NCBI RefSeq assembly: GCF_028610625.1
Contig: NZ_JAQQWU010000011.1
Span: 62,001-126,000 of the forward strand
Reading direction: 5' to 3'
Length of the DNA stretch: 64,000 nucleotides
Source: Guptibacillus spartinae
Lineage (GTDB): Bacteria > Bacillota > Bacilli > Bacillales > Guptibacillaceae
Shown here: positions 50,220 through 59,288 of the stretch, piece by piece
Layout of the letters: each line of letters starts with the position of its first letter
How positions within the stretch are numbered: the first letter of the stretch is position 1
Made by a program: the position numbers and the translations under genes
The notes under the pieces: model-generated
Seen by the model: the letters and a program-made list of their open reading frames with translations, nothing else
Told to the model about the DNA's origin: nothing
The model's database searches: none

Positions 50220-51623
50220 GTGTCTACATTACAACATCAAGAACTATTTAGCCTGCTTCATCAAGGTGTTAGTAAGGCAGAAAAGCGGGGAACGTCTGTA
50301 CTTGTTAGTCAGGTGCTATCAGTAGCTGCTGTCGATCCCCTCTCCTTTTATGCAGCAGGTTCGTTTACTTATAAATATGATCGAACGTTTTGGTCTGATC
50401 CAGAGAATGATACGACCATTGTTGGGCTCGGACGAATGAAACAATTTCATGCGGACCGCGATCGCTTCCGTACAATAGAAGAAGAGTGGCAGCGGTTTCT
50501 TGAAAATGCTGTAATTGATGGTGCGCCATCTCGTCCAGGTGTTGGACCTGTACTGCTTGGTGGTTTTTCTTTCGATCCCCTTGCCCCTAAAAGCGGTGAG
50601 TGGAGAGGATTTCCTGAGGGCGGTATGGTTCTTCCGGAAATGATGCTAACTTCTGCACTTAACCAGGCTTGGCTTACAATAAACGCTGTGGTAAGTAAAG
50701 ATGACGACCCAGAGAAACTCTCAGATAAGCTTCTCGAGCAACACGCTGACTTGCTAAACAAAATTACGACCGTAAACCCACAAAATGGAGGCTCATTTTC
50801 TATAGAAGAGATTCAACCTATTCAGTGGAAAGAAACGGTACGAAGTGCTGCTCGGAATATACGAGAAGGTCAGCTAGCTAAAGTAGTACTGGCTAGAGAA
50901 ATTAAGTTGCAAGCCACCCAGTCATTTTCTTCTACACGAACGCTTTCGAATTTAAAAGATCAGCAAAATGATAGCTATGTGTTTGCATTTGAATACGGAG
51001 AAAAATGTTTTCTTGGTGCCTCACCTGAACGCTTAGTGAAACGAGAGGGGCATCAGGTCTATTCAACGTGTCTTGCTGGATCGATTCAACGAGGGAAATC
51101 AGAAGAACAAGATCAAGCGCTTGGACAAGAACTACTTCATGATCCAAAAAATCGCATCGAACATGATTTAGTTGTTCAAATGATTCGAACGGCGATGGAA
51201 AAGGAGTGTGAATTTGTTCAAGTTCCATCAACTCCTGAAATTTTAAAAACGCCTCATATTCAACACTTGTTTACACCTGTTGTCGCAAGGGCTGGCAAAA
51301 AAACAAGTCTTCTACGGATGGTTGAACGTTTGCATCCGACGCCAGCGCTTGGCGGATACCCTCAAGTAGAGGCGGTCAATGAGATTAAGCGAATCGAAAA
51401 ACTCGACCGTGGCTGGTATGCTGGTCCGGTTGGGTGGGTCGATTATCAGGGGAATGGTGAATTTGCTGTTGCTATTCGATCAGGTTTATTAGATGACGAT
51501 CAGGCTACGCTCTATGCAGGGTGTGGCATCGTTGGAGACTCAGACCCTGACAGTGAGTATGAAGAAACAAAAATGAAGTTTAAACCGATGCTAACCGCAC
51601 TTGGAGGTAAGAGATATGACTGA
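50220..51623 (+). CDS. menF: Isochorismate synthase, menaquinone-specific
   Basis: Converts chorismate to isochorismate, the first committed step of menaquinone synthesis. It has 467 residues. The chorismate-binding domain occupies the C-terminal two thirds: KVVLAREIKL, FLGASPERLVKREG, STCLAGSIQRG, NRIEHDLVVQMIR, LHPTPALGGYP and GCGIVGDSDPDSEYEETKMKFKPML with the Mg-binding Glu residues. GTG start after GGGGGGAGAAG. First gene of menFDHBEC; overlaps menD by 8 bp. Confidence 0.94.
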   Translation: MSTLQHQELFSLLHQGVSKAEKRGTSVLVSQVLSVAAVDPLSFYAAGSFTYKYDRTFWSDPENDTTIVGLGRMKQFHADRDRFRTIEEEWQRFLENAVIDGAPSRPGVGPVLLGGFSFDPLAPKSGEWRGFPEGGMVLPEMMLTSALNQAWLTINAVVSKDDDPEKLSDKLLEQHADLLNKITTVNPQNGGSFSIEEIQPIQWKETVRSAARNIREGQLAKVVLAREIKLQATQSFSSTRTLSNLKDQQNDSYVFAFEYGEKCFLGASPERLVKREGHQVYSTCLAGSIQRGKSEEQDQALGQELLHDPKNRIEHDLVVQMIRTAMEKECEFVQVPSTPEILKTPHIQHLFTPVVARAGKKTSLLRMVERLHPTPALGGYPQVEAVNEIKRIEKLDRGWYAGPVGWVDYQGNGEFAVAIRSGLLDDDQATLYAGCGIVGDSDPDSEYEETKMKFKPMLTALGGKRYD

Positions 51624-53367
51624 TCAAGAAATATTATCAAGCTACGTTGGTTCATTTGTTGATGAGCTTGTGCGGTCAGGCGTAAAACATGCTGTTGTTA
51701 GTCCAGGATCGCGCTCTACCCCTCTTGCCATGATGATGGCCGAGCATCCTTTATTAAAAGTATGGATGCACATTGATGAGCGATCTGCTGGTTTTTTTGC
51801 CCTTGGCATGGCTAAAGCGCATCAAGAACCGGTCGCCCTTCTTTGTTCTTCTGGTACAGCTGGAGCGAATTATTATCCAGCAGTTATTGAAGCTGCTCAA
51901 TCGAATGTTCCGTTGATCGTGTTGACTGGTGATCGCCCACATGAGCTACGTGATAATGGCGCGCCACAGGCGATTGACCAAATCAAGCTATATGGCGACT
52001 ATGTGAAGTGGTTTATGGAAATGGCGATGCCTTCCTCGTCTCCAGATTTAAATCGTTATGTCCGAACAGCGGCTTCTCGAGCGACAGCTGTTTCATCGAG
52101 TGTGCCAGCTGGTCCTGTGCATCTTAATTTTCCATTTAGAGATCCCTTAATACCAGATCTTGCTTATTCAGGTCTCTTTTCTGAGGGACGGGCCGATCAT
52201 AGCCCTTGGGTAAAGGCTACGGATCATCTACGTATGCTAAGTGAAGAGGTCATAGCGGAGTATGCAAACAAACTGGTTGGTAAAAAAGGCATTATTGTAG
52301 TCGGCCCACAGGATAGTGAAGAATTAGCTGAACCCCTGTTTGCTTTGGCTGAGAAGTTGGGTTATCCCGTTTTAGCGGACCCTCTTTCCAAGTGTCGCCA
52401 TTCAGACTCTCCTAACCTTATTGAAGGATATGACGCGTTTCTTAGAGGTGATGTTGATTCGCTTCTTTATCCTGAAGTGGTCATTCGGTTTGGAGCAATG
52501 CCGGTTTCAAAAGCTTTTATGCTCTTTATGAAGAAGGTAGCTAGCCCTGTTCAAATTGTTGTCGATGAGAGAGGCTGGAGAGACCCAACGCTAGCTAGTT
52601 CGGATATGCTAACCGTTTCCCCTGTCTCGTTCGTGAACAGTCTCCTTCCAACTGTAGGAAGGACGGGCTTTAATGAGACGGATTGGTTGGAAAAGTGGAA
52701 TGCCGTGAACCAAACAACTCTTCCATTGCTTCACAAAGATTTGGATTCTGATGGACTATTCGAGGGTCATGTGTTTAGAGAATTAGGGAAATTGATGAGT
52801 GCGGGAGAGCTTCTTTTCGTAGGCAATAGTATGCCAATTCGGGATATGGAGAACTTTTTCTTGCCGGAAAATTCTCGTCCAACCGTAATGGGAAACCGAG
52901 GGGCGAATGGGATTGATGGCATTATCTCTACAGCTATTGGAGCAAGTACGGCCTATTCTTCTAGCGTTCTCGTTATTGGAGACCTTTCTTTTTACCATGA
53001 TATGAATGGTCTTCTATTAGCCAAGCTATATGAAATCAATTTGACTGTCATTGTAGTGAACAACGATGGGGGAGGAATTTTCTCATTTCTACCTCAACGT
53101 GAGCAAAGCAATCATTTCGAGCAACTGTTCGGAACGCCACATGGCTTAAATTATGAGCATGCGGCGGCTTTATATGAGGCAAGCTTTGAACGTATTTCAA
53201 ATTGGAACGAGTTTAGAGAGGCATATGTGAAAAGTCAGAACCACCATGGTCTAAGCATTATAGAAGTTCCTACCGATCGTGATGCAAATCTTTTACTTCA
53301 TCGCGAAATGTTTGCAAAGGTTTCGAAGGAAACTGCCATCGTGTTACAGGAGTGTTCAAAATCATGA
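51616..53367 (+). CDS. menD: SEPHCHC synthase (MenD), thiamine-diphosphate enzyme
   Basis: Adds the succinyl semialdehyde unit from 2-oxoglutarate to isochorismate. It has 583 residues and three domains. The N-terminal Pyr domain has VVSPGSRSTPLAMMMAEHP and the catalytic Glu in MHIDERSAGFFALGMAK. The C-terminal PP domain has NRGANGIDGIISTAIGAS and the ThDP motif GDLSFYHDMNGLLLAKLYEINLTVIVVNNDGGGIFSFLPQ. Start set at 51616 by GGAGGT seven bases upstream. Overlaps menF (8 bp) and menH (ATGA). Confidence 0.95.
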   Translation: MTDQEILSSYVGSFVDELVRSGVKHAVVSPGSRSTPLAMMMAEHPLLKVWMHIDERSAGFFALGMAKAHQEPVALLCSSGTAGANYYPAVIEAAQSNVPLIVLTGDRPHELRDNGAPQAIDQIKLYGDYVKWFMEMAMPSSSPDLNRYVRTAASRATAVSSSVPAGPVHLNFPFRDPLIPDLAYSGLFSEGRADHSPWVKATDHLRMLSEEVIAEYANKLVGKKGIIVVGPQDSEELAEPLFALAEKLGYPVLADPLSKCRHSDSPNLIEGYDAFLRGDVDSLLYPEVVIRFGAMPVSKAFMLFMKKVASPVQIVVDERGWRDPTLASSDMLTVSPVSFVNSLLPTVGRTGFNETDWLEKWNAVNQTTLPLLHKDLDSDGLFEGHVFRELGKLMSAGELLFVGNSMPIRDMENFFLPENSRPTVMGNRGANGIDGIISTAIGASTAYSSSVLVIGDLSFYHDMNGLLLAKLYEINLTVIVVNNDGGGIFSFLPQREQSNHFEQLFGTPHGLNYEHAAALYEASFERISNWNEFREAYVKSQNHHGLSIIEVPTDRDANLLLHREMFAKVSKETAIVLQECSKS

Positions 53368-54188
53368 TCTCTATGATTGAAGGACAGCCTTTTCATGTTG
53401 AAATAGAAGGTGAGGGGGAACCACTTCTTTTATTGCATGGCTTTACTGGCTCGAGCGTAAACTGGTCTTCGATGATGAAAGAGTTGGCACCGTACTATAA
53501 AGTGATCGCGCTAGATTTGATTGGGCATGGCGAGAGTGGAAAGCCAGATGATATAACGCATTATACTATGGAGGCAATGGGAAATTACCTAAAACAGCTT
53601 TTACAAGAGCTTCATATTGATCAGGCGCATGTACTTGGCTATTCTATGGGTGGGCGCTTTGCCCTCTCTTTCACTGTTCAACATCCTGATTGCGTTAAGT
53701 CTCTTATACTGGAGAGTAGCTCTCCCGGACTCGCTACTAAAGAAGAAAGGAAGGAACGAAGGCAAAAGGATGAACGACTGGCAAGTAGGATTATAAATGA
53801 TGGCCTGTCTTCGTTTATTGACTTCTGGGAGAACGTTCCGTTATTTTCTTCACAAAAGAAACTGCCGATACACGCACAAGAGGAAATAAGAAAACAGCGT
53901 TTGAGCAATACTGAAAGAGGACTGGCAAACAGTCTGATTGGAATGGGAACGGGAGTTCAACCGTCATATTGGGAAGTGTTAGAAAATATCACGATACCCG
54001 TCCTTCTTTTAGTAGGAGAATACGATCAAAAGTTCATTTCAATTGCTGAAAGAATGGAAAAATTGTTTCCGCAAGCTGATTTTGTGCAAATAAATGACGC
54101 AGGGCATACAATTCATGTAGAACAACCTGAAATCTTTGTTAAAATGGTAGTAGCTTTTCTAAAAAAGCATGCAGATGTTAATCTGTAA
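53364..54188 (+). CDS. menH: SHCHC synthase (MenH), alpha/beta hydrolase
   Basis: Eliminates pyruvate from SEPHCHC to give SHCHC. Alpha/beta hydrolase of 274 residues: LLLLHGFTGSSVNW is the oxyanion region, GYSMGGRFAL holds the nucleophile Ser, GEYDQKF the Asp and NDAGHTIHVEQPE the His of the triad. The ATG at 53364 overlaps the menD stop as ATGA. AGGAG lies 11 bases upstream, so a GTG at 53352 inside that site is unlikely. Confidence 0.92.
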   Translation: MISMIEGQPFHVEIEGEGEPLLLLHGFTGSSVNWSSMMKELAPYYKVIALDLIGHGESGKPDDITHYTMEAMGNYLKQLLQELHIDQAHVLGYSMGGRFALSFTVQHPDCVKSLILESSSPGLATKEERKERRQKDERLASRIINDGLSSFIDFWENVPLFSSQKKLPIHAQEEIRKQRLSNTERGLANSLIGMGTGVQPSYWEVLENITIPVLLLVGEYDQKFISIAERMEKLFPQADFVQINDAGHTIHVEQPEIFVKMVVAFLKKHADVNL

Positions 54189-54219
54189 ATTTGAGTACAT
54201 AGGAAAGGGGAATTTCTAA

Positions 54220-55035
54220 ATGATTCAATGGAAGACTGAACGTGAATTTGAAGATATTCTTTACGAAACGTATGATGGGATTGCTAAGATCACAATTAAC
54301 CGTCCAGAGGTGCGTAATGCATTTACACCAAGAACGGTTAATGAACTAATTACAGCTTTTTCATTTGCGAGAGACGATTCTAATATCGGGGTTATTGTTC
54401 TTGCAGGAGCTGGAGACAAAGCATTTTGTTCTGGCGGAGATCAAAGTGTGCGAGGTCATGGTGGGTACGTCGGCGATGATGAGATTCCTCGTCTAAACGT
54501 ATTAGATCTTCAACGTCTTATTCGCGTCATTCCTAAACCGGTTATTGCAATGGTATCTGGTTATGCGATTGGCGGAGGACATGTTCTCCACGTTGTTTGT
54601 GACCTTACAATTGCAGCTGATAATGCCATCTTTGGTCAAACAGGCCCGAAAGTAGGTAGTTTTGATGCTGGATACGGCGCTGGATATCTTGCTCGTATCG
54701 TAGGACATAAGAAAGCTCGTGAGATCTGGTACTTATGTCGTCAGTATAATGCTCAAGAAGCACTTGATATGGGCCTTGTTAACACGGTTGTCCCTTTAGA
54801 ACAGCTTGAAGCCGAAACCGTTCAGTGGGCTCAGGAAATGCTAGAAAAGTCACCGACAGCCCTTCGTTTCCTTAAAGCTTCTCTTAATGCTGATACAGAT
54901 GGCCTTGCAGGTCTTCAACAAATGGGTGGAGACGCAACGCTTCTTTATTACACAACAGAAGAAGCGAAAGAAGGACGCGACTCATTTAAAGAAAAGCGTA
55001 AGCCGGACTTCAAACAGTTCCCACGTTTTCCTTAA
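54220..55035 (+). CDS. menB: 1,4-dihydroxy-2-naphthoyl-CoA synthase
   Basis: Crotonase-fold enzyme that cyclises o-succinylbenzoyl-CoA to DHNA-CoA, 271 residues. [17 protein letters not shown] and [39 protein letters not shown] are the MenB signatures, including the oxyanion-hole Gly residues and the Asp/Tyr region. The C-terminus [13 protein letters not shown] is almost invariant in MenB. AAAGGGG precedes the ATG. A perfect palindrome separates it from menE. Confidence 0.96.
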   Translation: MIQWKTEREFEDILYETYDGIAKITINRPEVRNAFTPRTVNELITAFSFARDDSNIGVIVLAGAGDKAFCSGGDQSVRGHGGYVGDDEIPRLNVLDLQRLIRVIPKPVIAMVSGYAIGGGHVLHVVCDLTIAADNAIFGQTGPKVGSFDAGYGAGYLARIVGHKKAREIWYLCRQYNAQEALDMGLVNTVVPLEQLEAETVQWAQEMLEKSPTALRFLKASLNADTDGLAGLQQMGGDATLLYYTTEEAKEGRDSFKEKRKPDFKQFPRFP

Positions 55036-55048
55036 ATCGTTTGTATGT

Positions 55049-55080
55049 AAACAGCTTGATGGGTACCCATCAAGCTGTTT
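55049..55080 (+). terminator. Perfect 32-nt palindrome inside the men operon
   Basis: Both 16-base arms are fully complementary without a spacer (centre GGTACC), followed by TTC. It lies between menB and menE and could be a partial terminator or an mRNA-stabilising hairpin that lowers expression of menEC relative to menB. Confidence 0.65.
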
Positions 55081-55110
55081 TTCAAATAGGGAAAAGAAAG
55101 GATGAGACAG

Positions 55111-56571
55111 ATGGAGACGATGCCGAACTGGCTACATAAGCGTGCTTCTATTACGCCCGAGCGATTGGCACTGATCGATAACGATACACAGCTCACTTAT
55201 AAGCAATTACAAGAAAAGGCCGTCAAAATGGCACATGCACTGAAAGCGGAAGGAATTACAAAAGGAAAACATGTAGGGTTCTTAATGGAGAATGGCATAG
55301 AGGCCGCCGTTTGTTTACATACTCTGATGTACATAGGGGCAGTTATTGTTCCGCTGAATCATCGATTAACAGGACCTGAGTTGGCGTTTCAAATGAATGA
55401 TGCTGAGCTTTCTTATGTGATAACCGATCTCTCTCTTTCTGAAAAAGCTCGCGAAGCATTGAAACAAACGTCTGGGAGTATCCTTACTTGGCAAAAAATT
55501 CGTCCGCATACCTATCTGTTAGAGGGCTTGGAAACAACGATTCAGCTAAATCAACTCCATACGATCATGTACACTTCTGGTACAACAGGTAAACCTAAAG
55601 GGGTCATGTTAACATATGGAAACCATTGGTGGAGCGCGATTAGTTCGAGTCTTAACATGGGATTACATATGAATGATCGCTGGTTATGTGCTGTTCCGAT
55701 GTTTCATATGAGTGGTCTGTCTATTCTATTAAGAAGCGTTATTTATGGCATAACGATGGTTGTACAAAAGCGTTTCGATCCGCATGTCGTTAATCAATCG
55801 ATTCAACAAGACGGAATTACCATTGTATCGGTAGTAAGCGCTATGCTAAAGAAAATGCTAGATGGACTGGGGTCTGATCAGTATCCAGCTACGTTGCGCT
55901 GCTTATTGCTTGGTGGAGGTCCAGTTCCTTATCCGCTCTTATCCATTTGTGAAAAGAAGCAGATTCCTGTTTTTCAAACATTTGGAATGACGGAAACGGC
56001 GTCACAAATCGTGACACTTTCACCAGAGTATATGCTCGATAAGCAGGGATCTGCTGGGAAAGCTCTCTTTCCTTCAGAAGTAAAAATTAGCGATCATCAT
56101 AAAGAACTTCCAGCATTCAAGCATGGGGAAATTCTTGTTAAAGGGCCAACGGTGACAAAGGGGTATTGGAAACGTGATGAAGCGACGAACGCTGCAGTTG
56201 AAGATGGATGGCTTCATACGGGAGATATTGGTTTCCTTGATGAAGAAGGCTTTCTTTTTGTATTAGATCGAAGAAAAGACTTGATTCTTTCTGGTGGTGA
56301 AAATGTGTATCCAGCAGAAATCGAAGCGGCGCTCCTCGAACATTCTGATATTGAAGATGCTGGCGTGACTGGCATTCAAGATGAGCGTTGGGGAGAAGTG
56401 CCGGCAGCCTTTGTTGTTAGTCGAAACTCGTTGTTAACGGATGAGCAGTTACTCGATTATCTCTCAGAGCGTCTCGCTCGGTATAAATTACCTAAATCGA
56501 TCACTTTTGTTCACTCGCTTCCAAGAAATGGTGCAAATAAACTTCAGCGAAATTTATTAGGGGAGAAATAG
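55111..56571 (+). CDS. menE: o-Succinylbenzoate-CoA ligase
   Basis: ATP-dependent activation of o-succinylbenzoate to its CoA ester, by an adenylate-forming enzyme of 486 residues. MYTSGTTGKPKGVMLTYGNH is the AMP loop, QTFGMTETAS the acid motif, LHTGDIGFLDEEGFLFVLDRRKDLILSGGENVYPAEIE the hinge region, and LPRNGANKLQR contains the catalytic Lys. The start at 55111 is nine bases after AAAGG; an earlier ATG (55102) is only one base from that site. It abuts menC. Confidence 0.93.
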   Translation: METMPNWLHKRASITPERLALIDNDTQLTYKQLQEKAVKMAHALKAEGITKGKHVGFLMENGIEAAVCLHTLMYIGAVIVPLNHRLTGPELAFQMNDAELSYVITDLSLSEKAREALKQTSGSILTWQKIRPHTYLLEGLETTIQLNQLHTIMYTSGTTGKPKGVMLTYGNHWWSAISSSLNMGLHMNDRWLCAVPMFHMSGLSILLRSVIYGITMVVQKRFDPHVVNQSIQQDGITIVSVVSAMLKKMLDGLGSDQYPATLRCLLLGGGPVPYPLLSICEKKQIPVFQTFGMTETASQIVTLSPEYMLDKQGSAGKALFPSEVKISDHHKELPAFKHGEILVKGPTVTKGYWKRDEATNAAVEDGWLHTGDIGFLDEEGFLFVLDRRKDLILSGGENVYPAEIEAALLEHSDIEDAGVTGIQDERWGEVPAAFVVSRNSLLTDEQLLDYLSERLARYKLPKSITFVHSLPRNGANKLQRNLLGEK

Positions 56572-56572
56572 C

Positions 56573-57673
56573 ATGATTATTGACTCGGTGACGCTTAATC
56601 ACATAAAAATGAAGCTTAAAAAACCTTTTCGTAATAGTTTAGAAACGGTGGTCGATCGAGAGTTAATTATTGTAGAAGTAAAGGATGCTGAGGGAGAAGT
56701 AGGTTTTGGAGAAGGGGTAGCATTTCAAACACCATGGTACACGGAAGAAACCCTTAACACATCCTGGCATATGTTAAGAGATGTTATGATCCCTCTTCTT
56801 AAATCACGTTTCATTTCTCACCCTTCTGAAGTAGATCGCTTGTTATCAGGAATCAGGAGAAATCCAATGGCAAAGTTTGCAATAGAAGGAGCAATATGGG
56901 ACTTATACGCCAAAAAAGAAGGCATTAGTTTAGCAGAAGCATTAGGTGGCACTTCACAGAAAATTAAAGCGGGTGTTGCGGTCGGTGCTTCGGATCCTGA
57001 TAGGATGCTTGAAGAAATAAGAGATCGAATCTCTGAAGGCTATGAGCGAATTAAAGTGAAAATAAAGCCTTCTCAAGATCTTTCCATTTTGAGTGCCATA
57101 AGAGAACGGTATCCAAATTTATCTTTGATGGCAGATGCTAACTCCGCTTATTCGCTTCAAGAAATGAATCGATTAAAAGCACTCGATGCCTTTAATCTTT
57201 TAATGATCGAACAACCTTTAGCTGCTGATGATATTGTGGATCATGCTTTACTCCAAAAAGAATTGAAGACTCCGATTTGTTTGGATGAAAGTATTGCTTC
57301 TTTTGATGATGCGCGTCGAGCACTTGATTTAAACAGCTGTCAGGTCATTAACATTAAACCAGGTCGTGTAGGGGGATTAACTGTGAGTAAAAAGATTCAT
57401 GATTTATGTGATTCGAGAGGTGTCCCTGTCTGGTGCGGTGGCATGCTAGAATCTGGAATCGGACGTGCACACAATATAGCCCTTTCAAGCTTATCGAATT
57501 TCATTATCCCTGGAGACGTATCAGCTTCTGCTCGCTATTGGGAGAAGGATATTATTAATCCAGAAGTAATTGTAAACGATGGATTCATTGACGTTCCCCA
57601 AGGGATAGGTATTGGATTTGAAGTGAACCGGAGTGAACTGGAACGTGTAACAATAGCAAAAGAAGTTTATTGA
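56573..57673 (+). CDS. menC: o-Succinylbenzoate synthase
   Basis: Enolase-superfamily dehydratase of SHCHC, 366 residues. The catalytic Lys pair is in RIKVKIKPSQD (K-x-K), the metal ligands are Asp in LMADANSAY, Glu in IEQPLAADD and Asp in CLDESIAS, and the second Lys is in VINIKPGRVGG. GVPVWCGGMLESGIGRAHN is typical of MenC. It starts two bases after menE; last gene of the operon. Confidence 0.93.
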   Translation: MIIDSVTLNHIKMKLKKPFRNSLETVVDRELIIVEVKDAEGEVGFGEGVAFQTPWYTEETLNTSWHMLRDVMIPLLKSRFISHPSEVDRLLSGIRRNPMAKFAIEGAIWDLYAKKEGISLAEALGGTSQKIKAGVAVGASDPDRMLEEIRDRISEGYERIKVKIKPSQDLSILSAIRERYPNLSLMADANSAYSLQEMNRLKALDAFNLLMIEQPLAADDIVDHALLQKELKTPICLDESIASFDDARRALDLNSCQVINIKPGRVGGLTVSKKIHDLCDSRGVPVWCGGMLESGIGRAHNIALSSLSNFIIPGDVSASARYWEKDIINPEVIVNDGFIDVPQGIGIGFEVNRSELERVTIAKEVY

Positions 57674-57683
57674 GTTCATTAGA

Positions 57684-57720
57684 AAAGGCAGAACCTGGTT
57701 AAGGTCCTGCCTTTCTTTTT
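57684..57720. terminator. Terminator of menFDHBEC
   Basis: AAAGGCAG (57684-57691) pairs with CTGCCTTT (57706-57713), with ACCT/AGGT pairing inside, then CTTTTT. The convergent DUF3817 gene ends within it. Confidence 0.9.
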
Positions 57721-58015
57721 ATACTTCGGAATTTTTCACAAGACGCGCATCAAATATAAACGGTCCAAATGGAATGACGGATGAGGCTACGGCAAGTGTT
57801 GCCTTAATGAAAGACCAGCGTTTTACAATAGTAACGTAAAGGATAACGGCGAGATAAAGAACAAACAGTCCGCCGTGTAAGGCTCCAACAATCGATACGG
57901 CCATTGGCATATCCATAAAGTATTTAAGAGGCATCGCGATACCTAATAGCAATAGAAACGAGATTCCTTCTGCATAGCCGACCCCTCTGAATAGTTTTAA
58001 CGGTTGTTTCAACAA
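57719..58015 (-). CDS. DUF3817 membrane protein
   Basis: A 98-residue protein with three transmembrane helices. FRGVGYAEGISFLLLLGIAMPLKYFMDMP, ALHGGLFVLYLAVILYV and IPFGPFIFDARLVK are DUF3817 landmarks. There is no ATG before the conserved region; two tandem TTG codons (58015, 58012) follow AAAGGAG by about 10 and 13 nt. Function unknown. Confidence 0.82.
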   Translation of the reverse strand: MLKQPLKLFRGVGYAEGISFLLLLGIAMPLKYFMDMPMAVSIVGALHGGLFVLYLAVILYVTIVKRWSFIKATLAVASSVIPFGPFIFDARLVKNSEV

Positions 58016-58352
58016 ATGGAGTTCACTCCTTTTATAGTGAGCTATTGTGCTTCATAGAAACAGATTCACACAATTTACAACCAGTATATCAATCCTTATC
58101 CTGGATTAGAAGTTGAAGTTATCTCGATTTCTTGACAGTTTTCAGTCATGGATTTTGAAAATTCCTTTTAGGACGAGAGGATATAGGCTAGAAATGGGTG
58201 CATTTGTTTTCAAGCTTTCTATGAAAAGATATTATCAGAACATTTAGTACTAACGCAGTATTTTCATTTCTTTTGGAAGGGAAGATTGCTTAATGCCCTC
58301 ATGATCGAGTAGAATGAATGTGGATCAAAAATCAACTCTGAAGGAGATTTGT
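58016..58352. other. Intergenic region
   Basis: A 337-bp region between divergent small genes. A TTGACA at 58132-58137 lacks a good -10. TTGCTT and TAGAAT with an 18-bp spacer near 58290-58320 is a weak promoter candidate for the 28-residue gene. No ORF with a ribosome site and no strong RNA structure is seen. Confidence 0.4.
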
Positions 58353-58439
58353 ATGAACAATAATAAAAAAGCAATCTTTATATACATTCCAAAGTCTAAA
58401 GTTGATGAAGCCAAGAAAAACATGAAGAAAAATGATTAA
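58353..58439 (+). CDS. Small basic protein, 28 residues
   Basis: ATG at 58353 follows AAGGAGATTTGT, an ideal ribosome site, and a strong terminator lies 13 bp after the TAA. The product starts MNNNKKAIFIYIPKSKVDEA and ends with a Lys-rich helix (KKNMKKND). A short beta-like segment followed by a basic helix suggests a nucleic-acid or protein-binding peptide; no family recognised. Confidence 0.6.
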   Translation: MNNNKKAIFIYIPKSKVDEAKKNMKKND

Positions 58440-58451
58440 TAGATAACGAAA

Positions 58452-58490
58452 AAAGAAGTCGAGCCTGAGTAATACGGGCTCGACTTCTTT
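58452..58490. terminator. Bidirectional terminator
   Basis: Fourteen-base arms (58452-58465 with 58477-58490), A-rich left and T-rich right, between the 28-residue gene and the minus-strand membrane peptides. Confidence 0.88.
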
Positions 58491-58541
58491 TGGTTATAAG
58501 TAATAGTAAAATTTCAATTGCTTTATAAATGATAAAAAGAA

Positions 58542-58610
58542 TTAAATAAATGAGATGATCGCTGCGATGACGGCGATTGCGCCAATAATCATAAGAATTG
58601 TACGTACCAT
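58542..58610 (-). CDS. Hydrophobic membrane peptide, 22 residues
   Basis: ATG at 58610 has AAGGAGGA at ideal spacing. After MVRT the peptide is one hydrophobic stretch (ILMIIGAIAVIAAIISFI), long enough to span a membrane. Its II-G core and length match the peptide encoded just upstream (58739), so the two look like diverged duplicates. Unknown function. Confidence 0.6.
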   Translation of the reverse strand: MVRTILMIIGAIAVIAAIISFI

Positions 58611-58667
58611 TGCTATTCCTCCTTGATAAAGTCAATATAGTTCATCCATAACTCTAATTTTTTGTTT

Positions 58668-58739
58668 TTAGAATAATGCACTAACAACAAATGCAACAAC
58701 GACCACAATACCGATAATAACTAGAACTTGTTTTAACAT
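58668..58739 (-). CDS. Hydrophobic membrane peptide, 23 residues
   Basis: ATG at 58739 has AAGGAGGA seven bases upstream. MLKQ is followed by a single Val/Ile-rich helix (VLVIIGIVVVVAFVVSALF). It resembles the peptide at 58610 in length, charge position and the II-G motif. It could be a regulatory or toxin-like membrane peptide, or a sporulation peptide; sequence alone does not say. Confidence 0.6.
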   Translation of the reverse strand: MLKQVLVIIGIVVVVAFVVSALF

Positions 58740-58921
58740 GTTGACTTCCTCCTTCAATCTAGCAATGTTCTTTGCTACTAGTGTTATACCCTTTACACTT
58801 TTTATATCAAACCTTTTTTCATGAATAATAGGTCTAAAAGACTAATGAAAGGAAAGGATTCTGTTTCATTATAAAGATGTTATATTTCCCTTATATGCAC
58901 GATTCGGTTTAATTAACAAGA

Positions 58922-58956
58922 AAACCAGCCTTACCCATAATATGGAAGGCTGGTTT
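58922..58956 (-). terminator. Terminator of the 62-residue gene
   Basis: Perfect 11-bp arms (58922-58932 with 58946-58956) 14 bp past the stop; TTTTCTTGTT follows on the minus strand. Confidence 0.8.
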
Positions 58957-58970
58957 GTAAATGAGATCTA

Positions 58971-59159
58971 TTATTGATGAAGGTTCACTTTCATACGCTC
59001 TTGTTGAAAGAATTCCTTTAACTCTGGGTTAAGGTAATCCGGCTCCTTGTCATTTAAGTTCAGTCGAATCAGCTTACCCTCTAGGTAGTCCATTATTCCG
59101 ATAATCGTACCGTTTCCAAGCTGTTTCTGAAAGATGGTTTCGTAACGAATGCTGCTCAT
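58971..59159 (-). CDS. Small hypothetical protein, 62 residues
   Basis: ATG at 59159 has AGGAGGG seven bases upstream. The product begins SSIRYETIFQKQLGNGTIIG and has two or three beta strands followed by an acidic helix (PELKEFFQQERMK). The strand pattern with GNGTIIGIMDYLEGKLIRLNL could be a small barrel. No family assigned. Confidence 0.7.
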   Translation of the reverse strand: MSSIRYETIFQKQLGNGTIIGIMDYLEGKLIRLNLNDKEPDYLNPELKEFFQQERMKVNLHQ

Positions 59160-59288
59160 CGGAGCCCTCCTGTTGCGCGTTTTTTTCTACTATAGCACGT
59201 TTGAAGGCTGAAATCTGTAAGTTAAACGTCTCTTAAATGATTTGTAATCAAAGCGCAACAATGCTTAACACGTTGACATCATTCAGAC

